This document shows, piece by piece, positions 31,855 to 43,500 of a stretch of 64,000 nt of DNA. The DNA is from Branchiostoma floridae (lineage: Eukaryota; Chordata; Leptocardii; Amphioxiformes; Branchiostomatidae), in NCBI RefSeq assembly GCF_000003815.2, contig NC_049980.1, forward strand, positions 1,763,960 through 1,827,959, given 5' to 3'. Numbering within the stretch: position 1 is the stretch's first letter; each line of letters begins with the position of its first letter. The notes beneath the pieces are model-generated. The model was not told where the DNA came from and did not search any database. It was given only the letters and a program-made list of their open reading frames with translations. A program made the translations under genes and the position numbers.

Positions 31855-34800
31855 TTACGGTCTCCATCCTTGTGTGAACTTCAGGATTTTCAGCGCGTCT
31901 AACTTGCGCAAGTTCATGTCCTGTGTCATAATGGTTTCGTCCACGTCGCTCAACAGGGCGCCGTCTATCCGCTCCCGCTCAAACGCCGCGATGACGTCAT
32001 CTCCGAGGTTAAGGTGACGTAGGCACGCCGTCACTTCTGAGACAGACAGTGTTGACAGGTCGTCAGGCGGGACCCATGTTGGTGAATCTGCCGACTGTCC
32101 ATGTTTGCTTTTCTCTGACGGATCCGTCAGTGCCGGTATCTCAGAATACATCTCCTCTACGTTATCGTAGTCAGCGTGTGTATTCGTAACTTCTTCTCCA
32201 ACAGGAAACTGACACGTATCGCTTCCCTCTGTACCTTGTATGTAGCCGCCACTAGGAGGTACCATCTGCACGGCTGGGCTCTTGGGGCTATCATAGGCTT
32301 GGCTATCTTCGTGGCATTTCAGTTCTTCAAGTGACTGCACGGGAATCTTGTGAGGTGGCGTCTGATATTCACTATCGCTTTTGATGTCTCCTTTTTCTTC
32401 AGGGCCACCGGATGAGGGCGGAGGGTCTTCATACTCTTCTTCATCTTGTTCAGGTTCCTTCGGCAGTGCAAGGCGTATGTTCAGTGGAGTTTTGTAAGAA
32501 ACGAGTGTACTTGTTTTGTCTGTTGATTCCATCTGCTTGACCAAGTCTTTGACGGACGCGCGCTTGTCAATGACTGGTTGGTCTCCCTCCGACGCAAGTG
32601 AGTCGTACAGGCTATTTTCAAACGTGACAAATGATGTGGGACCTTTAACGGTCGACTCGGTGATTGGCTTAAGTGTGGTGTAATTTCCGCCCGTTAAATC
32701 GGTGTAGTCGCCACTCGTGCCTTGGTCTGATGTCACTGTAGGTGCTTTGGGTCTAGGCGGTACTGGGGGCGGGGTCTTCTTGGACTCTTGTGCCTTTTTC
32801 AGCTCGCCTAAAAGTCCTACCGGCACCGCCGCTGGAGGTATCTTAGCCCTGCGTGGTTTAATTTCAGGCTTAGTGACTGTATCTGACGTCTTATCCTTCT
32901 CTGTAGGTGGTTCTACGGGGGAGTAGTACTCAACAACATTGCTCTGTTCCATAGGAGGCGCGGAAGGCACCACTGCCTTCTGCAAGTCCGGGTCCTGATA
33001 TTCGGGGGTTTCTTCGTATATAGGGTTGGTTGAGGCGATATCTCCTACATTTGCGTATGTAGCGAGATCTGAAGGTTTGAACTGCCTGGTTCTGTCCTGG
33101 TATATAGAAGAGTATGGTTTACCCATCACGAGAATGAACGAATCCATGTTCTTGCTGTCCACGAGAACGCTCGTGCGGACGTTGGACTGAAACAGGCGCA
33201 GAATTTCCTTGTTTTCCGAGAGTTCTAGGTCGGCTGGACTGAACTGGATGTCCGTGTTGATGGAAAACTCGACCTGTGAGATCTGCCCGTCGTCTTGAAC
33301 AGACGTCCCGACGATGACTTCATCCCTATAGGTGTGGAACAGCCGGACGTAACCCGTGAACTCGTCGTCGTCCCCAGGGCAGTCCCCGTGCACGAGTTTG
33401 ACGTCCTGCGGCAGTTTGAAGTTGTCGATGACGTTCTCCACCGTGTAGGTTGTACCGCTCTCGAACTCAAGCGGTTTCAGGGTGAACCGTGCTTTCAGAT
33501 CGCCCGGCAAGGTTACCAGGTCACCATCTTGGTTGCTACACGTGAAGATCATTTTTGGCCTTTGCACTTCAGGCTCTTTGTTCTCAGTGTGAGAAGTTCT
33601 TCTCCCCTTGCCTTTGAACTGTGCCCTCAGCTTGTGGCCGAGCCCTTTCTTGTGTACTTCAGGAATCTCTTGAACATGTTGCACTGGTGCTGGTTGTTCT
33701 CTTGGCTGTGCAGATACAATCATTATGACGTCACCTTTTTTACACAGGGGTTGTCGTGGACCCGTGGTCGCCATTCCCATCTCCGGAGACGCGACCCCGG
33801 CGGGAGGGAGCTCACTGTCCAGAATGTCCTCCTCTACAAGAAGCCTTACTACCGGCATCTTGGACTGCAAGTCCTCGTTGATGACTTCCTCAAGGCTTTC
33901 AAAGACCTTGACGTTGCTTTGATTTTGCAGGAGTTCGAAGCGACCAGGGTAGGCGAGCGGTATGTTCAGCTCGGGGCCCACCACAATACCACCCTCCTTA
34001 CTCAAACTCTGTGCCATGACCTTTTTACTGGTGTACGTGAAATGGAGGAGCAGTATCTGAAATAGAAGAAAACTAGACTTCAGATAAACCAACTTTCAAA
34101 TAATATACAGTAAAACCTGTCCAAGACGACCACCCGGGGGACCGGGCAAAAGCGGTCGATTTGGTCAGCTGGTCGATTAGAAGAGTGTCTACTCACAACA
34201 TGCCCGTTGCATAGTTTAAATGGTTTCCGTTGCCGTGGTGTTTAATGGCAAATAGCAAGCACACGCACGTGCATCCGACGCCATCTTTATTTTGAACATA
34301 ATATCGTAATGGTACTCAAAATCCGACGCAAACTGGCCGAATTCGGCACAAAATCGCGCTAGTTATCATTGAAAATCGATGACACCTCAAAATTTGAAAA
34401 TGACGCGGTCGTTATGGACAGGGATTTTGTCCCAGTTTTGGACGGTCGCGTTGGCCAGGTGGTCGTTGTGAAGAGGTCACTTAATGATTACGTCAATGGG
34501 CAAAATTTTCGGGACCGAGAAAAAGCGGTCGTAATGGCCAGGTGTCGTTAAGAAGAGATGGTCGCTTGGGCAGGTTTGACTGTATTACTTCGGCCCTCTA
34601 GATAAGAATACACCGTAGTTTTGTTTAACAACGTTGTAGGTAGGATTTATTCAACACATACATATAGCATGGCATCCGGCACACGTATACTGATCGCCAT
34701 TATACCCCGGGCCCCTTTCCACTAGGATGGCGCTCTCGCCGCGCGCTCTCTGCAACCTAAAATTTGACAGATCGCTCAACGAATTGTATAGAAAAGAAAC

Positions 34801-37398
34801 GAATCTTTTTACACTTTGTGCGTTTTGTTGTCTTCTTGGTCACAGTTTTACACTTTGTATGATATATCAAGTATGAAATTGAAGGTTACACATATCCTAT
34901 GTAGGTCGCTGTCAGAGCGCAGCGCGATCGCCGTCTAGTGGAAAGGGGACCTGAAGTCGTCCGATTTTGAAATCGACAAAGGGCCGTCCGTATTTTTCAC
35001 CTGAAATTCAACGAGGCTCGTGCACCTGCTAACACCGGTCGATCTCTTAAAATAGACCGATCCTGACTGTCAGAAGCGCAATTAGCAGTTCAACCAATGA
35101 GAAAATGGCAATTAGCAGCTCGACCAATGAGAGAGTGGCTTCATGTCGTCCGTCAAATATTTGTATTCTTGTGCCTTTGTTTTGAATGTCTACGTTTTGA
35201 CAGAAGCTGTGACTACTCCCCAAACAGTGGTTACACTCTGGCTGTTTTTGACATATTTTAGGAGTTTTTGTTGGGCTATCTACTTTGTACCGTAATTTTA
35301 CATAAACGTACAAAACAGAAAGCCCGACAAAACAACTAAAACGGAAAAAAACGGAGCCGGACCTCTGCTTGGAGAGTGGATTTCGCGACCCTTATAGGCA
35401 ACTGAGTGCTTACTATGACAGGTGAATGCTTGATAGTCTGGCTGTAAGAACTGAACCGTGTCTGATCAGTATGTAAATAACCGGAGAGTCGGCGTGGTCA
35501 CAGCTCCGTAAACAAGTGCCCGGGGTTAGAATTTCCAGAAACTACTGAAGCATAGGGGAAGCAAAAGGATATGACAGCTTCATAGCTATCGATATTTCTC
35601 CTCATCCATGTTTGCTTTCACCAGCAAAAAAATCCAAAGCCTGTGTCTATCAACATATTATGCATCATATTTATTTCTCATTATTTCACGTTGGAAAGCA
35701 AACAGACTGAGTTCAAACCGTGACCATATTGACATATGTGTGAGTGAGTCAGTATATATGTGTATATGTGTGTGTGTGTACGTGTGTGTGCGTGTCTGTG
35801 TATGAGTGTGCGTGTGAGTCTGTGGTGTGTGTGTGTGTGTGTGTGCATGTATGTGTGTGTGTACCTGTGTGAGAGTGTGTGAAGTGAAGTGAGTGTGTGC
35901 GTGCGTGTTTCTGTGTGTGTGTGTGTGTGTGCGTGTCTGTCTGTTTGTGTGTGTGTGCGTGTGTGCTTGCAATTTTACGTGCAACCAAAAAAGTATTTTG
36001 AACACTTTGTATGTGCACATATCACAAGATCATAGGGCGTATGAAGTTTGAATTGAAAATCAATAGATAACATTGCTCAAGTAATAAAACATGTTTCTCA
36101 TGCATATAATATATTCTGTAGCAGGCTAGACGTTACGTGCATGGTGACTGAAATGTTCCTGATCGCTGATTGGTCAACTCTGACTAACATTGTGTTTGCA
36201 CTAAACGTTGTATAAACAACATTGCCATTACATGTAAGGACCGTTAGAGTCCATTCCAAGACACCATGAGGGTTTTTAGGCGATATTTATAATTAGTCTG
36301 AATTATTTTGAATAAAAGAATATCTGAGCCACAATAATTAAATTATTTTCAAAAAATTGACTAAGAAAATACTCATTTATTTGAATTTCTTTGAATATTT
36401 TAGAAACATTTTGAAAGTAACTGTACAAAAATATCTTTATTTAGAATAATTGTTAAACCTCTCTGTGATTATTTCACATTTACAAATATTTACAAAAAAT
36501 GGTAAACCTGGCCAAATGGTAAAATTAGTTTATTGCCCCCATAAAAGTAAGCCCTATTGTTGCATCTGTATATTTTTAGATTTCACTGCTGGGCACTGGC
36601 GGTTCCTTTGTGGTGGGCCATTGTTGCATGGCACCCAACCATACTTTGCAAGGATGTGTGAATTGCTATCTTCCCAGCCCACCGAACCATTTACAAAAAT
36701 GGTAGAAAATGGTAGAAAATGGTAAATAATGGTAGAATGCTGTTATCATTATTTAGAAACCATTAGAAGTATCCAATTCCACACCATGAATATTTCCAAA
36801 GTTTTACAGGACCAGGGAAATATCTATAAAGTTGAAACAGTGTTAAAACTATTTCTGAAGTATCAAATGTCCTAGACATATAATTACAAAACTTTAAAAT
36901 CAATTCTAAACAATGGCAACAAACATCCGCACGGTGTCTTGGAATGGACTCTAACCTCTTTTAAAACAACCTTTTCATTGTAATTTAGCATGTCCAGACA
37001 CTGTGCATGGTTCAGGACGAACTAAGTTCAGCGTTGTTGCCTGTACTCAATTTGCAGTCTACTAGACCTTCTTTAGTGTATGATAATACCCACAGATGTG
37101 TACATATCATTACAAGATATAAGAGTTAATAGCCCTAAATTGCCGTACTACTATTAAACCACACGTTGCTACAAACAGAGAGTATACACCCAACAATTTC
37201 CACTGAATTTACCTCATTCTTGGATAGTCCCGGTGCCTCGCACTCCGCGTATGTCACTTTCACTAACTGAGGAAGCTTGTGTGTGTCCAGTAGGAGGTCT
37301 GGAGTCAGAAACTGTCCTTCTTGGCAACGGATGTTCTCCTTAATAGTGAAGATATCCTCGCTATCGACTGGCGCGGCCATGGATGTTACATCTGCCAT
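31855..37398 (-). CDS. Gene B: GAREM-like CABIT, proline-rich and SAM adaptor, two coding exons
   Basis: Exons 37398-37213 and 34056-31855, joined by a GT-AG intron in phase 0, give 795 residues. The CABIT domain covers about residues 33-350. The exon junction falls inside it, after LSKNE and before ILLLHF. The core motif has Cys235 (IFTCSNQDG) and ARF at 251-253. A polybasic insert (KGLGHKLRAQFKGKGRR, about 198-214) precedes the core, as in GAREM. The linker holds the SH3-ligand PPPVPPRPK and many candidate phosphotyrosine sites, including YANV (Tyr396) and YDNV (near 690), which fit the YxN pattern bound by GRB2 SH2. The C-terminal SAM (about 724-795) ends QGWRP and aligns well with GAREM1/2. 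Vertebrate GAREM binds GRB2 and SHP2 after EGF stimulation; the same role is inferred. The upstream ATG (ACAATGG) opens the first exon. Gene A lies tail to tail on the other strand. Confidence 0.92.
34108..34582. mobile_element. CAGTCAAACCTG-family MITE, copy 3, in gene B intron
   Basis: Starts CAGTAAAACCTGTCCAAGAC and ends TTGGGCAGGTTTGACTG with TA on both sides. The interior has repeated AAAGCGGTCG motifs. It begins about 50 bp upstream, in gene B orientation, of the exon 2 acceptor at 34057-34058. Confidence 0.8.
34711..34951. mobile_element. MITE with CCCCTTTCCACTAG ends
   Basis: Left GGCCCCTTTCCACTAGGATG and right CGTCTAGTGGAAAGGGGACC are inverted repeats about 240 bp apart. CGCTCTCGCCGCGCGC and TCAGAGCGCAGCGCGA pair just inside. 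It lies within gene B's intron. Confidence 0.75.
35745..35970. repeat. TG-rich microsatellite
   Basis: About 220 bp of interrupted TG repeats with GC, TC and AG interruptions. Long His/Thr-rich open frames on the minus strand come only from this repeat and are not genes. Confidence 0.9.
36247..36951. mobile_element. GAGTCCATTCCAAGACACC MITE, copy 2
   Basis: Near-identical to the copy at 24641-25346, same orientation, TA flanks at 36245-36246 and 36952-36953. High similarity suggests recent amplification. It lies in gene B's intron, about 260 bp from exon 1. Confidence 0.85.
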
Positions 37399-40197
37399 TG
37401 TTTCTTCCAACTTGAGTAACCGAAAGTACCGTGTACAGAGCTATTAGCTACAAAGGTTTGGGCACGAAATCTACCTACAACATGGGACCATCCAGAAATT
37501 GGCAGAAAGGCAGAAGGAAGTACAGAGTTTTGCCTGAGGGAAATGTCACATCAGATATACTGTATAAAGTCCGGACACAAAAACCCAGGTACCGACACAC
37601 GTCCGCAGTTGGTTTCAGCTGTGATACAGCATACACAAGAAAAATGAGACAACGTTCCAGTTGTAAGTAGCTGTTGGAAATCAGGTAGATCTTCACCCGA
37701 AAATTATCGACTTTCCAACTGGCGGCTGCTGTCAATTTCCCCACCAACACCCGGAAGTAGATTTTCGTCCCAAATGAACCGCCCCCAAAGGTGTTCGTAA
37801 CATGAATAAACATCAATTCTAGCTGCGTTGAAGGAAGCAATAACTTTTTTGTTCTTTTGACATCAGAACGTTTATTAGTACCCTGCATAAGTGTCAAGTT
37901 TGGAAGGAAACGTATAACATAGAATGATATTTGAAGTGGTAATGAAAGTCGTAGTGAACATTTCGCTGCGGTCGGTACGTGCAACCTGAAACCTGTTTAG
38001 GTACAGGTGAGTCTTTGCTGTGTGACCAGGTGTATGACGTCATCAGGCTGTCTCTGGGGAAATCACGTGATCTGAGTCACAGGGAAACTCAGTGAAATGA
38101 TACACACTTCTATTGCTTTGGAAAAAGTTTTTTACATTCATTTGTTAATGATTTACTGATCAATAAAGTTTAGAGGCAAGTGTAGTTTGAAATTCTTTAA
38201 ATTTGTGTATGTATAACTGTACGAGCAGACTACAAAGGGTTCTAGAAATAGAGAAAGGTGGTATGGTTGGTTGTCTTCTCTCTCGCAGATTTTCCCCGAT
38301 GCACGGGCAATAGTTTTACGTACTTTATGCATGGTTTCATTTGATCACATAGGGAGATGAAATATAAATGAATGAATGAATGAAGACCTTTATTGCACAT
38401 TTTTGCCACGCCGGGCTAAGTACAGGTCACAACAAGACATGCTGAAAAGATACAGTTCACAGATACAAAAAAATGAGACTATTGCTGGATAAATTCAACT
38501 TCTCCTCGCAAAATATAACCACACCCCCAGATAGGGATCTCGGGTAAAATCTCAGGACTGTTCGTGCAACTGCAGGTGTAGGCCGCCTCTCCAAGCACGC
38601 CGGGCATCACACTCTACTCTCTTCGATAAGTGTGTTGGGCTCTTTAATGAATGAATGAAGACCTTTATTGTACATTCATGCCTCGACGGGCTAGATACAG
38701 GTCACTGATAACAGACATAACAGACATATGCAGGGACAACAAGATACAATTTAACTAATTGAAGGTACTAAGCTAACATGATGGTCGACATCTTCTCGCT
38801 TCTTTGTACAGGTGTAGATATAGGAACAAATAATGTTTAATATACAGGGTTTATCTAGGCGCATCAAAAATAGAAATTTATCCGTTACATTAAGATGTTC
38901 AAAATATGGAAACTCTTTTCTGATATATTCATAAAGCACAATCCGTTCCTTATGGTACAATTTACAGTGTAAAATAAGATGTTGTTCAACTTCTACCTGT
39001 TGTAGATCACAAAATTTGCAGACTCTATGCTGCAGAGGAGTACGGTTGTGCCTTCCAGTTTCGATATGTAACTTTTGGCAACTTATCCGGAGTTTGCAGA
39101 GGGTTGATGCTTGATGCTTACACCTGATGAAGCTCCCTAATACGCGGGGCCGCTGGCTTTACGTTACTATCCGAAATGAATTTCGCAATACCTTCTGGGC
39201 CGACCCTATGATCAAACTCACAGTGCTGATAAACAAATGCAACCGTGTCGCGCACGTTTTGATATAACGTTAATAAACTAGAATTCAGTCATAACCACCT
39301 ATGTGTTTATATGTTATAGATTTATTAATAAAATACATAGTATTTCTTAGTTGGAACTTTTCTTCTGTCCGTCTTCAATTGTAACGTCATGGTAGAAGTT
39401 AAACGTGTGCCTCTCGGCGCAATGACACGAAACCTAGTCCTAATATCAAACAAATCTTTCTGCAATCATTTTTTATCTTCTATTCAATTCGAGTGTAACC
39501 TCTCGTCAGTATTGCAGGATCTTCATCATGACTCTTTTGTCTTTTTTATAATATACCCACAGAAAAAATACCATGAAGCGACCGAGAAAAGATAGAGACA
39601 TGTACACTTTCACTGCGTTCTTAAGACAAGGCAGGAAAATATGTTTTAAAAACGTTCTTGCCATTGTAATCCAATTTTTACTAACGATTCTAAATATCTC
39701 AAAGAAAACAGCCTGGATACTATTTTGTGACGAATGACATATCTATTTATCTATCATTCTTGCACAGAGGACTTACATGGGACTTGCTTTGCTTCCTCAG
39801 ATGACTGGTTTACTACGCTGACGTTCTGGAAGTCGAAAGTGACGCCAGGAGCTAATCAAAAGTGACAGGAAGACAGAAACTATCACCGTCATGGTTCAAT
39901 AAGGGTTGGTGCGCCCTGATGTAAATTGCCTCCTTTTAAAACACATCTTACAAACCAGTCACTGAACCCTGACTGTGGAAGATTCCACTTTCCCACCACT
40001 TTTGATTCGCTCCTGACGTCATTTCCGACTTCTGGAACGTCAGCGCAGTGAATCAGTCATCTGATAAATGCCGACAAGACCGACTAAAAACTGTTCTACC
40101 AAGACAGATGCTGTGGTTCATTCGAACGTTTACGTGATATTATTCTACATCTTTTACACCTGGTAACACATTATCAATTCAATTCAATTCAATTCAA
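37399..40197. other. Upstream flank of gene B and 3' flank of gene C
   Basis: The presumed gene B promoter is at the left edge. LINE-type tails with ATGAATGAATGAA and AGACCTTTATTG are at 38367-38460 and 38646-38970 (minus orientation, same family as 21921-22330). No convincing coding frame is seen; the 169-codon frame at 37475-37984 has no recognisable features. Confidence 0.45.
39797..40064. mobile_element. Long imperfect hairpin next to gene C
   Basis: AGATGACTGGTTTACTACGC and the complementary GCGCAGTGAATCAGTCATCT start arms of about 65 bp. They continue through TGACGTTCTGGAAGTC against GACTTCTGGAACGTCA and TAATCAAAAGTG against CACTTTTGATT. It ends about 130 bp past the gene C stop codon, so it may be transcribed in the 3' UTR as a long stem. 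Confidence 0.8.
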
Positions 40198-42537
40198 TTA
40201 TATAAAAACTGACTGGACCATTGAGTCGTCCCTATTTTGTTCTTCCACCATCCGACCAGTTGCGCCTTTAGTAGTGCGGTTAGAACGTTTCATGGATTCA
40301 AACCGCTGAATCATGGTGTTGACGCTGCGTGAGGACATGGAATCATCGTCATCTGTCTCTAACCCTGACCTTATGGTGAAAGAATCTGTCCTTAACGTTC
40401 TTGGTTGCATGGCTATCTCAGTCTCTGTCTGTTTACTGTTGGGTACAGAGTGTTCAAAGACTTTACTGTTGCTTTTTGTCTCGTTTTCATGGGAAGTAAG
40501 AGCTCTAATTTCTACCCCTTTGCTAACATTAGCAGTGTTCTGTGAATACGAATTTCGGCGACTGGAGTTTGATTCCTTTTTCTTCGTAGTGAAGTTCATC
40601 CGCGGTCGATTGATGTCCTTTTCACTGTTGTTAGGTGGTGTTTCATCCGCCACTGCCGATACTTTCTTTGTTTGCGCTGGAACAACATGTGATGGTCCAA
40701 CCGTCTTCGGCTGACGTTCGGTATTTCTCGGTGGTTGTTCGGCTCTAGTCGGCTCACTCGTCGTGTTCTTCCGCCTAGCGTGCCTGGCAACGTCCGTCCC
40801 GACTGTACCTTGCCCACTACTGAGTCGTCTTTGCAACATTTGTTCTATAGTTACTGCGGCCTGTTCTACATCAATACTGTCGTTACAAAGATCTAAAGCA
40901 CTACTGTCGGTACTGATATGTTTGACATTAGCATATTTCGTGGCACTGTTAGCTTTTGGCGGCAAAAAGTCGGCTTTTGCGGAGTACTCTGTAGTGTCCT
41001 CTGGTGAAGACCGGGATGCCGTTGGTCCTTGTGAAACGTTCCCTACAGCTACCGTAGGCTTTGTGACCGAAGTTGTCCTTTTTCGCTCACCATGTTGACC
41101 ATTGTTATCGTACACGAGCTGTCTTGAGTGCCTTGGGTCGTCCTCAGTCGCCTCCTCCTCGGCAAATCTCGTGCTCTCTTCGTCAGGGAAGATCTGGGAG
41201 ATCGGCGGTGCCTGTATGGAGTCCTCCCCCTCAGAGTCATCGTACACGGACTCGTTATATTCCACCTCCACCAGGTTAGTTTCCGAAAACCTGAAAAGCC
41301 CCGTTGTCGCGCTGCTGAAGGCGTCAATGTTAAGAGACGAATGAGACACGCTGTTGTGATAACTCTGAACGTGATGTGCCCACCGCGCCACCTGGCGGTG
41401 TTTAGTTGTCTCTGCACCTTCCGCGCCCCCATCAGAACGATTGGAAGTAACAGGTTCTAGGCAATAACTACCGTAGTCTACAGATCTATCTAAGCTTTGA
41501 ATCCTGCCCGTAGCACGGACACTCAGCTTGTCGGCCTGAGAGAAACCGTTAGGTGGCGAGCCAGTCTCAGGTTTGACACCTGTAATGTTCCTATCCAACG
41601 AGCCGTAGCCTATATCATCCTCAGGTACATGTCCCATATATACTACATCGTCATAATCGTAAAGGTCAGCATCAAAAGGCATTTCCACAAACTCTGGCCT
41701 TCGAACTGTTCTTTCTTTCTTGACAGTTTTGTCAGATGCAGGCACGAGGGGATAGTATGTTTTTTCAGACTCAATTTTTCGACTGTTGACACTCGATGTA
41801 TATCTTGCATTTAGATGAATGGCAGGGGGAAAGAGTGCACTATTGTAGGGGATATCGTCCGGAAAGTCTACAACGACAATGTTGTCGTCGACTTGTCCAT
41901 TCACCAGGGTTTCTTCTGTTACATGGACCTCGAAATGTTCGTGACTGTCTTTCCGGAGTTTTGTTTGTCCTTCGCTGCCAAGGTCATTTGCTGGTAGGCC
42001 ATCGTCTACGGTAATGATAGTCGGATCCTCATAGAAGACTATGTTAGACTTACCCTTCTTTCTCCTTATACTGTCTTCTTTGGCGCGAGCTAAATCTCGT
42101 GGGATAGCGATCCCATCTTCGTCGTAAAGAAATGTACTCAACCGTCTAGATTGTGTACTTGAACTATCGTCACGTGCGTCGCTATTGTCAACATCAGCGA
42201 CAACATCGGTAAGGCCAAGATGCTTGTATCTTAACGACACATCTTCTTCCTTTGGTGGCGGTGGCCTAAGAGACTTCTGTTGAGGTGTAACCGTATTCAA
42301 GCGAGTCTGCTTGTTTGGTCGGGACTTGGGTGTTACCGGTATATCTGTGTCACCTGGTGTCGTCTGCTTCCGGGGTTCGGCTCTTGCTTCTTTGGGCGCC
42401 CTGGCGACGAGAATCCGATCCGTAGAGCGCATACTGGACCTCTTCTTGTCAGCAATGGGCTGCAGAAGGTTCGGAAATGACCTGAAACTCCGAGATTTCT
42501 TTATCAGAGCAGGTCGAGCTGTTATTTTGTCCGCCAT
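40198..42537 (-). CDS. Gene C: 779-residue disordered protein with tyrosine and PDZ-ligand-like motifs
   Basis: A single uninterrupted frame starts at AGCAATGG and ends in TAA. I recognise no domain. The N-terminus is basic (SRSFRSFPNLLQPIADKKR), followed by PRPPPPK-like proline stretches, an acidic middle rich in Asp/Ser, and a basic/Ser C-terminal third. Tyrosines sit in acidic contexts: DLYDYDDVVYMG near 292-302, YGSLD, VEVEYNESVYDDSEGED near 423-439. Two fit YxN: YDNN (Tyr476) and YANV (Tyr535); YANV is also present in gene B. The last residues VQSVFI fit a class II PDZ ligand (hydrophobic-x-hydrophobic). The length without stops and the composition make it a real gene, perhaps with a 5' UTR exon (AACCTAAACAG just upstream could be an acceptor). 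Its place inside the CABIT cluster suggests, but does not show, an adaptor or scaffold role. Confidence 0.8.
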   Translation of the reverse strand: MADKITARPALIKKSRSFRSFPNLLQPIADKKRSSMRSTDRILVARAPKEARAEPRKQTTPGDTDIPVTPKSRPNKQTRLNTVTPQQKSLRPPPPKEEDVSLRYKHLGLTDVVADVDNSDARDDSSSTQSRRLSTFLYDEDGIAIPRDLARAKEDSIRRKKGKSNIVFYEDPTIITVDDGLPANDLGSEGQTKLRKDSHEHFEVHVTEETLVNGQVDDNIVVVDFPDDIPYNSALFPPAIHLNARYTSSVNSRKIESEKTYYPLVPASDKTVKKERTVRRPEFVEMPFDADLYDYDDVVYMGHVPEDDIGYGSLDRNITGVKPETGSPPNGFSQADKLSVRATGRIQSLDRSVDYGSYCLEPVTSNRSDGGAEGAETTKHRQVARWAHHVQSYHNSVSHSSLNIDAFSSATTGLFRFSETNLVEVEYNESVYDDSEGEDSIQAPPISQIFPDEESTRFAEEEATEDDPRHSRQLVYDNNGQHGERKRTTSVTKPTVAVGNVSQGPTASRSSPEDTTEYSAKADFLPPKANSATKYANVKHISTDSSALDLCNDSIDVEQAAVTIEQMLQRRLSSGQGTVGTDVARHARRKNTTSEPTRAEQPPRNTERQPKTVGPSHVVPAQTKKVSAVADETPPNNSEKDINRPRMNFTTKKKESNSSRRNSYSQNTANVSKGVEIRALTSHENETKSNSKVFEHSVPNSKQTETEIAMQPRTLRTDSFTIRSGLETDDDDSMSSRSVNTMIQRFESMKRSNRTTKGATGRMVEEQNRDDSMVQSVFI

Positions 42538-43162
42538 TGCTGTTTAGGTTACAGTCACTATCTGGACAGTCCGAGAAACGGGCGGGCGTGTGCGCGACGT
42601 GGATATTACAAATCCGTCAACAAATCAGATGATCTGATAAAATATCCCCAAACATACCCTAGCCGTTTGTCGCATGTCCTTTGGCTAGATCACTAGGGGA
42701 CTTGCACTAATGGCAGTCCAGCCTCGCCATTATAGGATATAAATCAATACATCAATGAATCAGGCATCCAATATGTACCTGAGATATGCCATAAGATCCT
42801 TCAGAATACGTGTAAGCTATATCGCCTCACGGTGTGGGGTCCGACTCGACGATTCCGTACGTTAGAATGATTACAAACGATATGGAGATCAACAGGAAAA
42901 GATGGCTCCCATTTGTTGCTGACAGCGAGTTGAAAGGAAAGGTCACCGAAAACAAGACTTTCTACTTGGGCCTCAGACAGAGTGCGTGAGAAAATGTGAT
43001 GTGTGTGAGGCGTTCCCTGGGGGCAGGTGGGCGGTTCAAATGGCGCAGAAGGAGACATAATGGACAGGAATTCTGCGCCAGCGGGTAATCAGGTACGAGC
43101 GCAGGGTAGCTGAATGGTAGCACGGTCTCCAATCATTCCACCTGGGTGCACCATGCACAAAT

Positions 43163-43500
43163 ATAGCGCTATTTCACCTTTATCTGTGGGGTTACCTATA
43201 TCCGTTGTTTTTAGAAACGGTATTTAATGATATCATTCCACGAAATCATCTTCCGGGAGAGACATAAAACGGGGGTCCCGTGCTCGAGGAGGTGCCTCGA
43301 CCACGTCAATCAGCCTCATTACTCAATTTGGGTGCCTGCCTATGGCACTGGCTGCAAGTGCACCAGATAGATATCAAGTCAACGGACAGTGGTTGCAAAG
43401 TACAATTTTTTGAAAACATTACGGTTTGGTATAAAAACGGATATAGGTTACCCCAATATTTGAAAATCTTGCAGTTTGATGTAACAACGGATATAGGTTA
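43163..43500. mobile_element. AACGCTAGTTCACC MITE, copy b, rearranged
   Basis: It opens TAGCGCTATTTCACCTTTAT and has GGTTACCTATATCCGTTGTT. Two ACGGATATAGGTTA blocks follow at about 43437-43451 and 43487-43500, but the final GATAAAGGTGAACTAGCGTT is missing, so the right end is lost or rearranged. Confidence 0.6.

Noticed and set aside
33295-34065. 256-codon plus frame
   Set aside because: Antisense to gene B's CABIT exon.
35658-36020. His/Thr-rich minus frames
   Set aside because: Produced solely by the TG microsatellite.
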